From: UBA4810 sp002479215
Lineage (GTDB): Bacteria; Desulfobacterota; Syntrophia; Syntrophales; Smithellaceae
Direction: 5' to 3'
Length of the DNA stretch: 64,000 nt
Assembly (NCBI GenBank): GCA_049514435.1
Contig: JBEKVB010000008.1
Span: forward strand, 49,211-113,210
Every line of letters starts with the position of its first letter. The stretch's first letter is position 1. The position numbers were made by a program, and so were the translations under genes. Below, piece by piece: positions 16,494 to 24,455 of the stretch. The notes beneath the pieces are model-generated. The model made no database searches, had not been told where the DNA came from, and saw only the letters and a list, made by a program, of their open reading frames with translations.

Positions 16494-18143
16494 ATGTCTA
16501 ATCATGAGCTAAGTATGACAGAACTTCCGAAAGGAATCGAATTACTTCACGAACCGAGTTTGAATAAAGGGACCTCCTTCACGGCGGCGGAGCGCGACGC
16601 ACTTGGATTGCGGGGATTGCTTCCACCCCGCATCTTCTCGCAAGCCGAGCGGGCACAACATGTAATGAACAATATTCGCCGCAAGCCCAACAACCTCGAA
16701 AAATACCTTTATTTGATCGGTCTGCAGGATCGCAACGAGAAACTTTTCTATCGAGTTCTTGTCGACAACATGGCGGAACTCAGCCCCATCGTCTATACAC
16801 CGACCGTCGGGCTGGCCTGCCAGGAGTACAGCAGGATTTTTCGCAGGCCGCGCGGCCTGTTCATCTCGAGGCACGATCGGAACCGCGTTAAAGAGATTTT
16901 ACAAAACTGGCTCTATCGAGATGTTCGTGTAATCGTTGTCACCGACGGTGAACGTATCCTCGGCTTGGGTGATCTCGGGGCGAATGGAATGGGAATTCCC
17001 GTGGGCAAATTATCGCTTTATACGGCGTGCGCGGGCATCGATCCGGGGACATGTCTGCCGATCATGATCGATGTCGGAACCAATAACAACGAAGTATTGT
17101 GTGATCCGAGCTATATCGGTTTGGTGGAACCGCGCTTGCGGGGCGATCAATACGATGCCCTGCTTGATGAGTTCATGGCGGAAACCGGTAAAATGTTTCC
17201 CCGCGCGATGATCCAGTTCGAAGATTTTGGAAACGTGAATGCCTTCCGCCTGCTGGAAAGGTACCGGAACCGCTATTGCATGTTCAACGATGATATACAG
17301 GGAACCGCCAGCATGACGCTGGCCGGATTGCATTCCGCACTGCGTATGATCGGCGGTAAACTTACCCACCAGCGGCTCGTGGTTTTAGGTGCGGGCGGGG
17401 CCGCCCTCGGTATCGGCAGCCTCATGGTTTCCGCAATGGTCGAGGAAGGCCTCTCTGTTGACGAGGCCCGCAGCCGTTGCTGGTTTGTGGACTCCAGGGG
17501 ACTCGTCGTCACCAGCCGTACCGACCTATCTGAGCACAAGCGCCGCTTCGCCCAGGACTATCCTCTTCATCAAGATCTCCTTTCGGTCGTCGAAGCCGTC
17601 AAACCAACGGCGATCATCGGGGCATCGGGCCAGTCGAGCACTTTCACCCCTGCGGTGCTCACGGCTATGGCCCGGATCAACAAACGTCCGATTGTCTTTG
17701 CGCTTTCCAACCCGACCTCTCAATCGGAATGCACCGCCGAAGAAGCATATCGCTACACGGATAAGCGCGCCGTCTTCGCCAGCGGTAGCCAGTTCCCGAA
17801 GGTTGCGATGGACGGTCAGACCTTTGTGCCTGGTCAGGCGAATAACAGCTACATCTTTCCGGGCGTGGGTTTGGGCATTCTTGCTTCGGAGGCATCCCGC
17901 GTTACGGATGAAATGTTCGCTGCGGCCGCCAAAGCCTTGGATGAACAGGTTTCGGAGGAAGACTTTGCGCTGGGACGGATTTATCCCTCCTTGTCGCGCA
18001 TTCGCGAGGTGTCGGTCAATATCGCGCTGGCCGTCGCCAAGATCGCCTTCGCGAGGGGACTCACCGCACTGTCAAAACCTCCCGATCTGCCAGGCCTTAT
18101 CAAATCGAAGATGTATGACCCGACCTATCAGGAATATGTCTGA
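16494..18143 (+). CDS. maeA: NAD-dependent malic enzyme (large oxaloacetate-decarboxylating type)
   Basis: A 549-residue malic enzyme, converting malate to pyruvate and CO2 with NAD(P) reduction. It contains the catalytic-Tyr segment VYTPTVGLACQEYS, VVTDGERILGLGDLGANGMGIPVGKL, the metal-binding FEDFGN, FNDDIQGTASM, the Rossmann motif GAGGAALGIG and late NPTSQSECTAEEAY, all as in the eukaryote/E. coli MaeA class. The start is the ATG with GGAGAGAG five bases upstream; an upstream TTG is less likely. The gene is visibly richer in G+C, especially at third positions, than its AT-rich neighbours, which suggests later acquisition. It is monocistronic; the next downstream features are a repeat copy and an unrelated gene. 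Confidence 0.97.
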   Translation: MSNHELSMTELPKGIELLHEPSLNKGTSFTAAERDALGLRGLLPPRIFSQAERAQHVMNNIRRKPNNLEKYLYLIGLQDRNEKLFYRVLVDNMAELSPIVYTPTVGLACQEYSRIFRRPRGLFISRHDRNRVKEILQNWLYRDVRVIVVTDGERILGLGDLGANGMGIPVGKLSLYTACAGIDPGTCLPIMIDVGTNNNEVLCDPSYIGLVEPRLRGDQYDALLDEFMAETGKMFPRAMIQFEDFGNVNAFRLLERYRNRYCMFNDDIQGTASMTLAGLHSALRMIGGKLTHQRLVVLGAGGAALGIGSLMVSAMVEEGLSVDEARSRCWFVDSRGLVVTSRTDLSEHKRRFAQDYPLHQDLLSVVEAVKPTAIIGASGQSSTFTPAVLTAMARINKRPIVFALSNPTSQSECTAEEAYRYTDKRAVFASGSQFPKVAMDGQTFVPGQANNSYIFPGVGLGILASEASRVTDEMFAAAAKALDEQVSEEDFALGRIYPSLSRIREVSVNIALAVAKIAFARGLTALSKPPDLPGLIKSKMYDPTYQEYV

Positions 18144-18240
18144 TACCAATTCGCTTGTAAGTTACCACCTTTTTAGGTGGCAATTACCGGTAAGGTAATA
18201 AACTTATTTACTGTGCTCTCCCCTGCGAGACGCGCTCCCG

Positions 18241-18348
18241 GTCTTTGGCTAACTTTGTTGGCATCGTCGTCGGCTTCTTCAATGTATGTACAATACTTTT
18301 CCGGTGCCTCCTTCTCGCCGCCTCGTTATCCTTTGAAAGTGAAATGGT
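18241..18348 (+). repeat. Dispersed hairpin element, copy 1 (left end degraded)
   Basis: Shares the blocks CTTTGGCTAACTTTGTTGG, GTCGGCTTC, GCCGCCTCGTTATCC and TTTGAAAG-GAAATGGT with copy 2 at 35810-35930. The left TACCAT end is missing or altered. It sits in the 397-bp gap after the malic enzyme gene. The rest of that gap (18144-18240 and 18349-18540) shows a short imperfect inverted repeat (CCACCTTTTTAGGTGG, 18167-18182) that could be a weak terminator for the malic enzyme gene, and nothing else. Confidence 0.8.
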
Positions 18349-18540
18349 CTGATGCTGTCAGCATCCAATGCAATTATGTAATATTTTCTCGTGGAAAAAA
18401 ATGACTCGTGCTATTAATGATATCCAAATTACGAGTGACCTCTTGTGCCCCCGGCATCCGCCGTGCTAACGCCTTTAGGGTATCAGGTTATCGGGAAAAG
18501 CGAGGCTCATATGTTAATTGTTAGATATTTTAAGACTAAA

Positions 18541-19407
18541 ATGACTGATTATAAAAATTTTAGGATTCAAACACGGATTGAAGCAGTGGTGAGGTTTCTT
18601 CAGCTATCGATTTGCTTCCTGCCAGTCTTCTGGCTAAGCGCTTGCGCGACGATGGACACCGCAAATGCTCCAGATGAGTTGGTGCGCACCTTAGACGACG
18701 CCATCATTGCCATTCCTGCAAAGTATTTCAAATGGAATGTTCCTTCCGGCATGTCAACCTCGGGACGAATGAAAGATGTGGTAAAAGACCTGACCAAGAT
18801 AGCCGGTGAAAAGAAGATACCATTGGTTATCTATCTGCATGGTTGCGCCGGGTTCGATGACTACGCCAGGCAAGATTTCAATTTTCTGCTTAGCAACGGT
18901 TATGCGGTTCTTGCACCTTTGAGCTTCGCCCGCAAATACAAACCACAAAGCTGCGATCCCCAAAACAACGAAGGTGGCCTTCACAGGGGTGTACTGGATT
19001 TTCGGCTGGCGGAAGCCGGCTACGCCCATCGAGCAGCAAATAGCCTACCATGGGTAGATAAGCGTAACATTTTTATGATGGGGTTCAGCGAAGGCGGAAT
19101 AACGGTCGCGCAATATCGGCATGGCGGCTTGGCCGGTAGGATTATTCTTGGATGGACATGTTGTAACAACGTGTGGCCGGAATACAATGGTATTTCCGGC
19201 CCCCAGGATGAACCAATACTTGCCGTCGTTGCATCCAACGATCCCTGGTTTTCGAATTCTTGGACCTCCGGCGATTGTGGCAGCTGGATGTCTTCCAAGC
19301 GTAATGCAGAGTCCGTTGTTGTCAACGTTAATTTCCATCACGTTCAGAGCCTTCCGGAAGTAAAAGAGAAAATTCTTAAGTTTCTTGAAGTTAACAGGTG
19401 TCCCTAA
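18541..19407 (+). CDS. Lipoprotein alpha/beta hydrolase (dienelactone hydrolase-like)
   Basis: A 288-residue alpha/beta hydrolase with a lipoprotein signal (FLQLSICFLPVFWLSACATM, Cys of LSAC about residue 35). It has an oxyanion-hole motif YLHGCAGF, a nucleophile elbow GFSEGG (Ser) and a late His in NFHHVQSLPEV; the acidic residue is probably the Asp in ASNDPWF. This is a complete triad in dienelactone-hydrolase order. Several extra cysteines (WTCCNN, SGDCGSW) may form disulfides in the periplasm. The frame is open from 18445, but a start at 18541 or 18511 leaves a normal signal peptide. The substrate is unknown. Confidence 0.8.
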   Translation: MTDYKNFRIQTRIEAVVRFLQLSICFLPVFWLSACATMDTANAPDELVRTLDDAIIAIPAKYFKWNVPSGMSTSGRMKDVVKDLTKIAGEKKIPLVIYLHGCAGFDDYARQDFNFLLSNGYAVLAPLSFARKYKPQSCDPQNNEGGLHRGVLDFRLAEAGYAHRAANSLPWVDKRNIFMMGFSEGGITVAQYRHGGLAGRIILGWTCCNNVWPEYNGISGPQDEPILAVVASNDPWFSNSWTSGDCGSWMSSKRNAESVVVNVNFHHVQSLPEVKEKILKFLEVNRCP

Positions 19408-19582
19408 AACATCTGAAAAAATAAGGTAGGGTGTACTAGCTCGATAATTTCCATTCGGATATGAAATAGTATTAACTGATAATGATCAAATTTATTTCAA
19501 AGAATAGGCCCGCTGTCAAGATGGGTATAGAAAATAGAGTGCTGTTGTACCAGTTCACTAATTATCCTGATTTTTTGCTCAA

Positions 19583-20077
19583 TTATTGTTTAAGTATTTT
19601 GGCTTTCTCTTTTTCAAATTCTTCTTTGGTAGTTACACCATTGTCTAAGAGTTTTTTTAGATTATTAAGTCTGATGTATAGAACATCATCGAAAGTCGAA
19701 GGTGTTGTAACATTTGGTCTATCAACACAAATAAACGTAATTTCTGCTCTTGGAAAATTTCCCAACACATGTGGAGGTTTAGATGTCTGCACCTTTATTG
19801 TTTTCATTACTTTGTCTTTTCCGCTACAAAAATCTTTAGCCCTTTGCTCAGCATCGCTTATGATTGCATCAAGCGAAACAAAACCTGAAGAACCTTTTTC
19901 AAATATACGATATTGTTCGCTGTTAGATAAATCTTTACTAACAACGTGGCTTTCACCGTCATAAAAAGCACCATCAAAACCTGATTTACTTTCATTAACC
20001 TTTTGTACAGTTGGTTGCATAGAGCAACCTCCTAAAAAGATTATCACCGTTAACAGTACTAATTTTGATCTATTCAT
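19583..20077 (-). CDS. Lipoprotein with C-terminal SHOCT domain
   Basis: A 164-residue protein. The signal segment ends in a lipobox (FLGGCSMQP, Cys about 18). The middle region has three cysteines. The last about 30 residues (YIRLNNLKKLLDNGVTTKEEFEKEKAKILKQ, a helical hairpin read in two parts) match the SHOCT pattern: L-x-L-K-L-x-D-x-G-x-I/V-T-x-E-E-F-x-x-x-K-x-x-L. SHOCT is found at the ends of many envelope and phage proteins and is thought to mediate oligomerisation. Cellular role unknown. The SD is AAGGGG before the ATG. Confidence 0.8.
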   Translation of the reverse strand: MNRSKLVLLTVIIFLGGCSMQPTVQKVNESKSGFDGAFYDGESHVVSKDLSNSEQYRIFEKGSSGFVSLDAIISDAEQRAKDFCSGKDKVMKTIKVQTSKPPHVLGNFPRAEITFICVDRPNVTTPSTFDDVLYIRLNNLKKLLDNGVTTKEEFEKEKAKILKQ

Positions 20078-20117
20078 ACATTTCCCCTTCGTTTGACTAC
20101 AATGTGATTAGTAATTT

Positions 20118-20841
20118 TCATTCGGTCATTATGCATGGACGATAGGTAATAGGTTCATTTTTATTTTGCGCTTCTTTTTCCTCTTGTTTCAAAGTAATGG
20201 CGAATCCATAATATTTCGAGTAAAAGCAAAACATCCAGACTGTATATGCAGGATTCGGTAGGGTTCTGTACTTGTAGTCGAAACCGGTTGGAACCACCAC
20301 GAACCACTTCTCGTTTGCCAGGCTGCTCTGAAATATGGATCTGAAGTTTTCTTCATTATGCGGTTCAAGACTCAAAAAGTACTCCTGCGTGTATACTAAA
20401 GCGTCGAACCCTTCCGTCAATTTGTTCCCAATGCAATGACGATAAAGTCCTTTTGCTATTCGCCCCCAATACTCTTTCAATTCTTAAAATGTCTACATCA
20501 AACGTGGTCTTGCTTCCCCAATAAATCCCGGATTTGGTTTTAACAGTCTCTTCACCTATACAAGCATGCAGGTAGTTAAAATAGCCCTGTGACTGGGATC
20601 GGGCAAATCGTCGCGGAACTGTCTTGTTCAATTGCTTTACAAAAGGGTTATCAGAAAGTTCCTCCCTAAAAGAGAGAACATCGCGTAGGTATTCATCGTC
20701 CTTTGAAAAAGAGGAATTGCAGCTAGAGCAGCTTGGCACGGTAATCAGAGCCGCCGGTCTCGGTTTCGGGAACATGCCCTTCGGGGGTATATGATCCTTC
20801 GTATTAGCGACGCTATTGCAGTATGTACAAGTCAGTTGCAT
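20118..20841 (-). pseudogene. HNH-endonuclease-like gene with a one-base frameshift
   Basis: The first frame (20841 down to about 20467) encodes a zinc-finger HNH-like N-terminus: CTYCNSVANTKDHIPPKGMF and then CSSCNSSFSKDDEYLRD, two CxxC pairs around DHIPPK. The continuation lies in another frame ending at 20118 (YWGRIAKGLYRHCIGNKL onward). The two read through if one G is removed from the run of five at 20463-20467 (minus strand TTGGGGGCG), turning VLGANS into VLGRIAKGL. The joined product would be about 240 residues. It is either a decaying gene or a base-calling error in a homopolymer. Function (nuclease or not) is inference from the CxxC/DH pattern. Confidence 0.78.
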
Positions 20842-21306
20842 AAGTTTTTCCTAATTCTAATGCCTAAGAGTTATTAGTGACACCGCTCCATTTTTTAAAT
20901 ACATTATAAAAAATACATTTTAAAAACCATGTGCTTAAATATACTCGCAATATTTCTTGAGTTCAAGTAAAAACAGAGGCTATTAGACTGAAGACTGAAG
21001 GTGGAAGGATGAAGGAGGTAAGATGTCTCACTGCAGTTCGATGTGACAATAGGATTCTGGATTCACCCAGCATGCGACGGTCTGCGCTGCTGGGCTGCAT
21101 TGCTGACAAAGATAGCGCTTTGATTTAGAATTGGAATTAGATGTTTCAACCAATGTTTGACTTTATAAACATCGTCAAATTAAGTCTCTCCACTTTTAAC
21201 GAGTTATTTCTATTCTGTATTATAATAAAAAAATTTTATTGCTGAATTTTTAATTTTTTAATAAAAAGATGAGGTTGGAAAGCCGATAAATAAGGAGAAA
21301 TTCGAG
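20842..21306. other. Intergenic region upstream of the CoA-transferase gene
   Basis: 465 bp, AT-rich. Bases 21112-21136 (TAGCGCTTTGATTTAGAATTGGA) match the end of the hairpin-element copy at 48912-49022 and look like a degraded remnant. A possible promoter is TTGACT at 21157-21162 with TTAAGT 17 bases on, but the -10 is weak. The CoA-transferase SD (AAGGAGAAA) lies at its right end. No small gene was seen. Confidence 0.55.
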
Positions 21307-22650
21307 ATGAGAAATTATAAAAACGAATATAAGAATAAAGTGCGGACCGCAGACGAAGCGGTGCAAGCTGTCAAATCCGGCGACCATGTCAGTTACGGAC
21401 ATTTTGCCATGTCGCCGATCGGTCTGGATGAAGCCCTGGCCAAACGGGCGGGAGATCTGTCCGATGTTAAAATCAAAGCTGTCATGGCGCTTTTTGTACC
21501 GAAGACGGTTCTGGCTGATCCGCAGAAAAAATCTTTCACGTACTATAGCGGTTTTTACAGCCCCTTCGAGAGGAAACTGGCGGAAAAAGGCCTGTGTTAC
21601 TATGTTCCCAATAATTACGGCTTCACGCCGTTTGTTGCGCGCAGAAAATTATCTCAGCCATCCGATGTATTCATGCTCATGACCACGCCTATGGATGTAA
21701 ACGGATATTTCAATTTTAGCACGTCTTGCTCGGAACACCGCGCTTTATGCGAGATGGCGAAATGCGTTATCCTTGAGGTTAACGAGAATGCCCCCTGGAC
21801 TTTGGGGGGAGAACAGGAAACTATCCATATATCCGAAGTTGATTATATTGTGGAAAATAACACCCCGATGTTTACCATCCCCGCAAAGTTCCCAGCTTCA
21901 GAAGCCGATAAGAAGATAGCCGCTCAAATTATTGAACAAATTGAAGACGGAGCCTGTCTGCAATTTGGGATCGGAGCTATGCCCGGTATTATCGGGGAAA
22001 TGATTGCCAACAGCAATTTGAAGGATCTGGGCATTCATTCGGAAATGATGGCCGATTGTTTCGTCGATTTGTTCGAGCAAGGAAAAGTCAATGGAGCTAA
22101 AAAGAATATAGATAAAAATAAAATGACATACACATTCGCTGTGGGGAGTCAGCGGCTATATGATTTTATTAACAGGAATCCGGCCTGTGCCATCTACCCG
22201 GTGGACTTAATCAATATGCCGGGAAGGATCGCTCTGAACGACAAGCAGATAGCCGTCAACAATGCGGTGGAAATCGACCTATATGGTCAAGTGAGTTCAG
22301 AATCATCGGGTTTCAAACAGCTTTCCGGAACCGGCGGCCAGCTGGAATTTACTCTGGGGGCCGAGCAATCCAGTGGAGGCAAGGCCTTTATATGCCTGAC
22401 CTCCACTACTGTCAAAAACGGGCAAGCGGTATCGCGCATTGTCCCGTATTTTCGGCCGGGTACTATTGTTACGTGTCCCCGGGGCTCCGTCAGCAATGTA
22501 GTTACAGAATACGGCATGGTTAACATTATGGGTAAGCCCACATACCAACGGGCGGAAATGCTGATTTCGATCGCGCATCCGGACTTCAGGGATGATTTAA
22601 TCAAGGCCGCTGCCGAGCAGAACATCTGGACACGGAGCAACAAGATTTGA
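21307..22650 (+). CDS. Acetyl-CoA hydrolase/transferase family CoA-transferase (4-hydroxybutyrate type)
   Basis: A 447-residue class I-fold CoA-transferase of the AbfT/Cat2 family. The catalytic Glu is Glu246 in GIHSEMMADCF; the glycine motifs FGIGAMPG (residues 220-226) and SGTGGQLEF bind CoA. Related enzymes exchange CoA between acetyl-CoA and 4-hydroxybutyrate, butyrate or similar acids in the cytoplasm. The neighbouring iron-type alcohol dehydrogenase favours a 4-hydroxybutyrate role (succinate semialdehyde to 4-hydroxybutyrate, then activation). The length and start (AAGGAG before ATG) are normal. Exact substrate cannot be read from sequence. Confidence 0.9.
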   Translation: MRNYKNEYKNKVRTADEAVQAVKSGDHVSYGHFAMSPIGLDEALAKRAGDLSDVKIKAVMALFVPKTVLADPQKKSFTYYSGFYSPFERKLAEKGLCYYVPNNYGFTPFVARRKLSQPSDVFMLMTTPMDVNGYFNFSTSCSEHRALCEMAKCVILEVNENAPWTLGGEQETIHISEVDYIVENNTPMFTIPAKFPASEADKKIAAQIIEQIEDGACLQFGIGAMPGIIGEMIANSNLKDLGIHSEMMADCFVDLFEQGKVNGAKKNIDKNKMTYTFAVGSQRLYDFINRNPACAIYPVDLINMPGRIALNDKQIAVNNAVEIDLYGQVSSESSGFKQLSGTGGQLEFTLGAEQSSGGKAFICLTSTTVKNGQAVSRIVPYFRPGTIVTCPRGSVSNVVTEYGMVNIMGKPTYQRAEMLISIAHPDFRDDLIKAAAEQNIWTRSNKI

Positions 22651-22811
22651 TGTTTTTCAGGCACGAATTTCGTAACTGTTTAAATTGCCATTTCATACAC
22701 CCTGTATCCCTTGTACCTTCTGTCTATTTATAGAATAAACGCAATAATTTTTTCTTACCTTGACAGTTTGTAGTAATATGCTATGAAAAATCCGTGTACA
22801 GGAGGTCTTCC

Positions 22812-23126
22812 GTGATAGTCACAATTGTAGATGTTCTTGTTAAATCGGAAAACATTAATCAGTTTATTGAAGCAACAATTGAAAATCATAATAATTCAGT
22901 AAAAGAAGAAGGAAATCTAAGATTTGATGTTTTGCAGCATCGGGATAACCCTTCGGCATTTTCTCTGTATGAAGCATATGAATCCGACGAGGCATCTGCC
23001 GCACATAAAAAAACAGCTCATTATCTAAAATGGCGGGAGACCGTTGAATCCTGGATGGCAGAGCCGCGCAAGGGAATCGCCCATACAATTATTGCACCGG
23101 TAGAGAAATCTGCATGGAAGCGATAA
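22812..23126 (+). CDS. Antibiotic-biosynthesis-monooxygenase (ABM) fold protein
   Basis: A 104-residue dimeric alpha/beta barrel-type protein resembling YgiN/LsrG/YdhR: VIVTIVDVLVKSENINQFIEATIENHNNSVKEEGNLRFDVLQ, then FSLYEAYESDEASAAHKKTAHYLKW. The family includes quinol monooxygenases and the AI-2-processing LsrG; in an anaerobe an oxygen-dependent reaction is unlikely. The start is taken as GTG at 22812 because GGAGG lies seven bases before it. Its last 13 bases overlap the ATG of the following alcohol dehydrogenase gene, so the two are translationally coupled. LsrG-like isomerase activity on a phosphorylated ketose or a small carbonyl compound is only a guess. Confidence 0.85.
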   Translation: MIVTIVDVLVKSENINQFIEATIENHNNSVKEEGNLRFDVLQHRDNPSAFSLYEAYESDEASAAHKKTAHYLKWRETVESWMAEPRKGIAHTIIAPVEKSAWKR

Positions 23127-24289
23127 GCTCTTTCAGTATCTCCGGCCTGCCCAAGATTTATTTTGGCGCCGGTACATTTTCTGATCTTCATAAAATAATA
23201 CGATCGTATGGACGTAATGCACTTATTATTGTTGGCGGAGAATCGTTTAAACAGTCCGGCCGGTATGATGCGCTTGCTTCTCAACTTGATCAATCAAAGA
23301 TAAAATACAATACTGTATCTGTCCGAGGTGAACCAACAGCAGAATCTATCGATGCAATAACCAGCGAATATCGCCAGATACCGGTCAACGTCGTTGTCGC
23401 CATCGGCGGTGGAAGTGTCATCGACCGTGGTAAAGCCGTTGCCGCAATGCTTGCCGAAGACGGCAATGTTAAAGATTATCTTGAAGGTGTCGGAACCAGA
23501 CAACTCTCCGGAGCAAAAGCTCCATTCATCGCAGTTCCAACAACCGCCGGCACGGGAAGTGAAGCAACAAAGAATGCCGTTGTGTGCGATCGGACAGAGG
23601 GATATAAAAAATCTCTTAGGCACGATGCATGCATGCCCGATGTTGCCTTGGTTGATCCCGAACTTACATTGAATGCACCACAGCAAATTAGAACTGCCTG
23701 CGGACTTGATGCAATAACACAATTGATCGAGTCGTACACCTCAGTAAAAGCAAACGTTTTTACCGATTCTCTTGCCTTAAAGGCACTTTTATTTGCTTCA
23801 CAAAGTCTACTTCCGCTGAGTATTGATCAAAGTGATGATATTTTTCTCCGTGAAAAAATGTCGTATGCAGCACTGATTTCGGGAATAACACTCAGCCATG
23901 CAGGTCTTGGTGCAGTGCACGGCATTGCCGGACCTCTTGGCGGACTGTTTCCGGTGCCGCACGGGGTGGCCTGCGGGAAGCTCCTCTTTCCGGTAATGTC
24001 CCATGTGGTAAAGAAGATTATTGATGAGAAAAACCTTGCTGCACAGAAGCGTTTTGCCGATATTGGAAGAATCTTTACCGGTGATTCCGGGAATGATGAC
24101 ATCTCATACTGCGGACTCTTTCTGGGAGTTCTTCGCGACTGGACAGAGATACTAAAGCCTCCACAGCTATCACACTTTGGCATTACATCTGCTGATATTG
24201 AAAAAGTAATAACCCTTTCGGACAGTAAAAACAGCCCTGCACTTCTTTCCAAAGAAGAGATGAGAATTATTTTAGAAAGTGTTCTCTGA
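23114..24289 (+). CDS. Iron-containing (group III) alcohol dehydrogenase
   Basis: A 391-residue NAD(P)-dependent dehydrogenase. The nucleotide motif GGGSVIDRGKAVA is at 98-110, VPTTAGTGSE at 141-150, and metal-site residues are Asp199 (CGLDAITQLIES), His269 (GAVHG) and His283 (PHG). The second metal ligand, His in the classical DAxxH, is Gln203 here, a variant found in some clades of the family; the retained three ligands may still bind Fe or Zn. With the CoA-transferase upstream it could be a 4-hydroxybutyrate dehydrogenase, but the substrate is inferred from context. It overlaps the ABM gene by 13 bases and has no SD other than that gene's coding sequence. Confidence 0.9.
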   Translation: MEAISSFSISGLPKIYFGAGTFSDLHKIIRSYGRNALIIVGGESFKQSGRYDALASQLDQSKIKYNTVSVRGEPTAESIDAITSEYRQIPVNVVVAIGGGSVIDRGKAVAAMLAEDGNVKDYLEGVGTRQLSGAKAPFIAVPTTAGTGSEATKNAVVCDRTEGYKKSLRHDACMPDVALVDPELTLNAPQQIRTACGLDAITQLIESYTSVKANVFTDSLALKALLFASQSLLPLSIDQSDDIFLREKMSYAALISGITLSHAGLGAVHGIAGPLGGLFPVPHGVACGKLLFPVMSHVVKKIIDEKNLAAQKRFADIGRIFTGDSGNDDISYCGLFLGVLRDWTEILKPPQLSHFGITSADIEKVITLSDSKNSPALLSKEEMRIILESVL

Positions 24290-24417
24290 TGTGCAATAAT
24301 ACATTATGACATGAACATCATTCCGGCTTGATACACAACAAAGGCGATAAGCCCGCTGCGGCAGTTGAATAAACCAGTGAGAATAGCGGCCATTAGAACG
24401 AACCGGCGGGGGGAATG

Positions 24418-24455
24418 AGGGACAGTGCCCTGTTTTTTTGAAACATTTTACACAC
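24418..24455 (+). repeat. Short direct repeat at the 3' border of ndvB (copy A)
   Basis: AGGGACAGTGCCCT followed by a T-run and TTTTACACAC. The same arrangement recurs, same orientation, at 33306-33347 on the other side of ndvB. The ndvB stop codon lies inside this repeat, so the last few codons come from it. AGGGACAGTGCCCT is itself an imperfect palindrome. Confidence 0.75.

Noticed and set aside
17389..18198. Overlapping 269-residue frame inside the malic enzyme
   Set aside because: Arg/Pro/Ser-rich translation typical of an out-of-frame reading of a GC-rich gene.
18470..18530. Integron attC-like site (GTTAGAT with an upstream CTAAC) before the alpha/beta hydrolase
   Set aside because: Only the right core box GTTRRRY fits; the left box matches 5 of 7 and no integrase or second attC was found.
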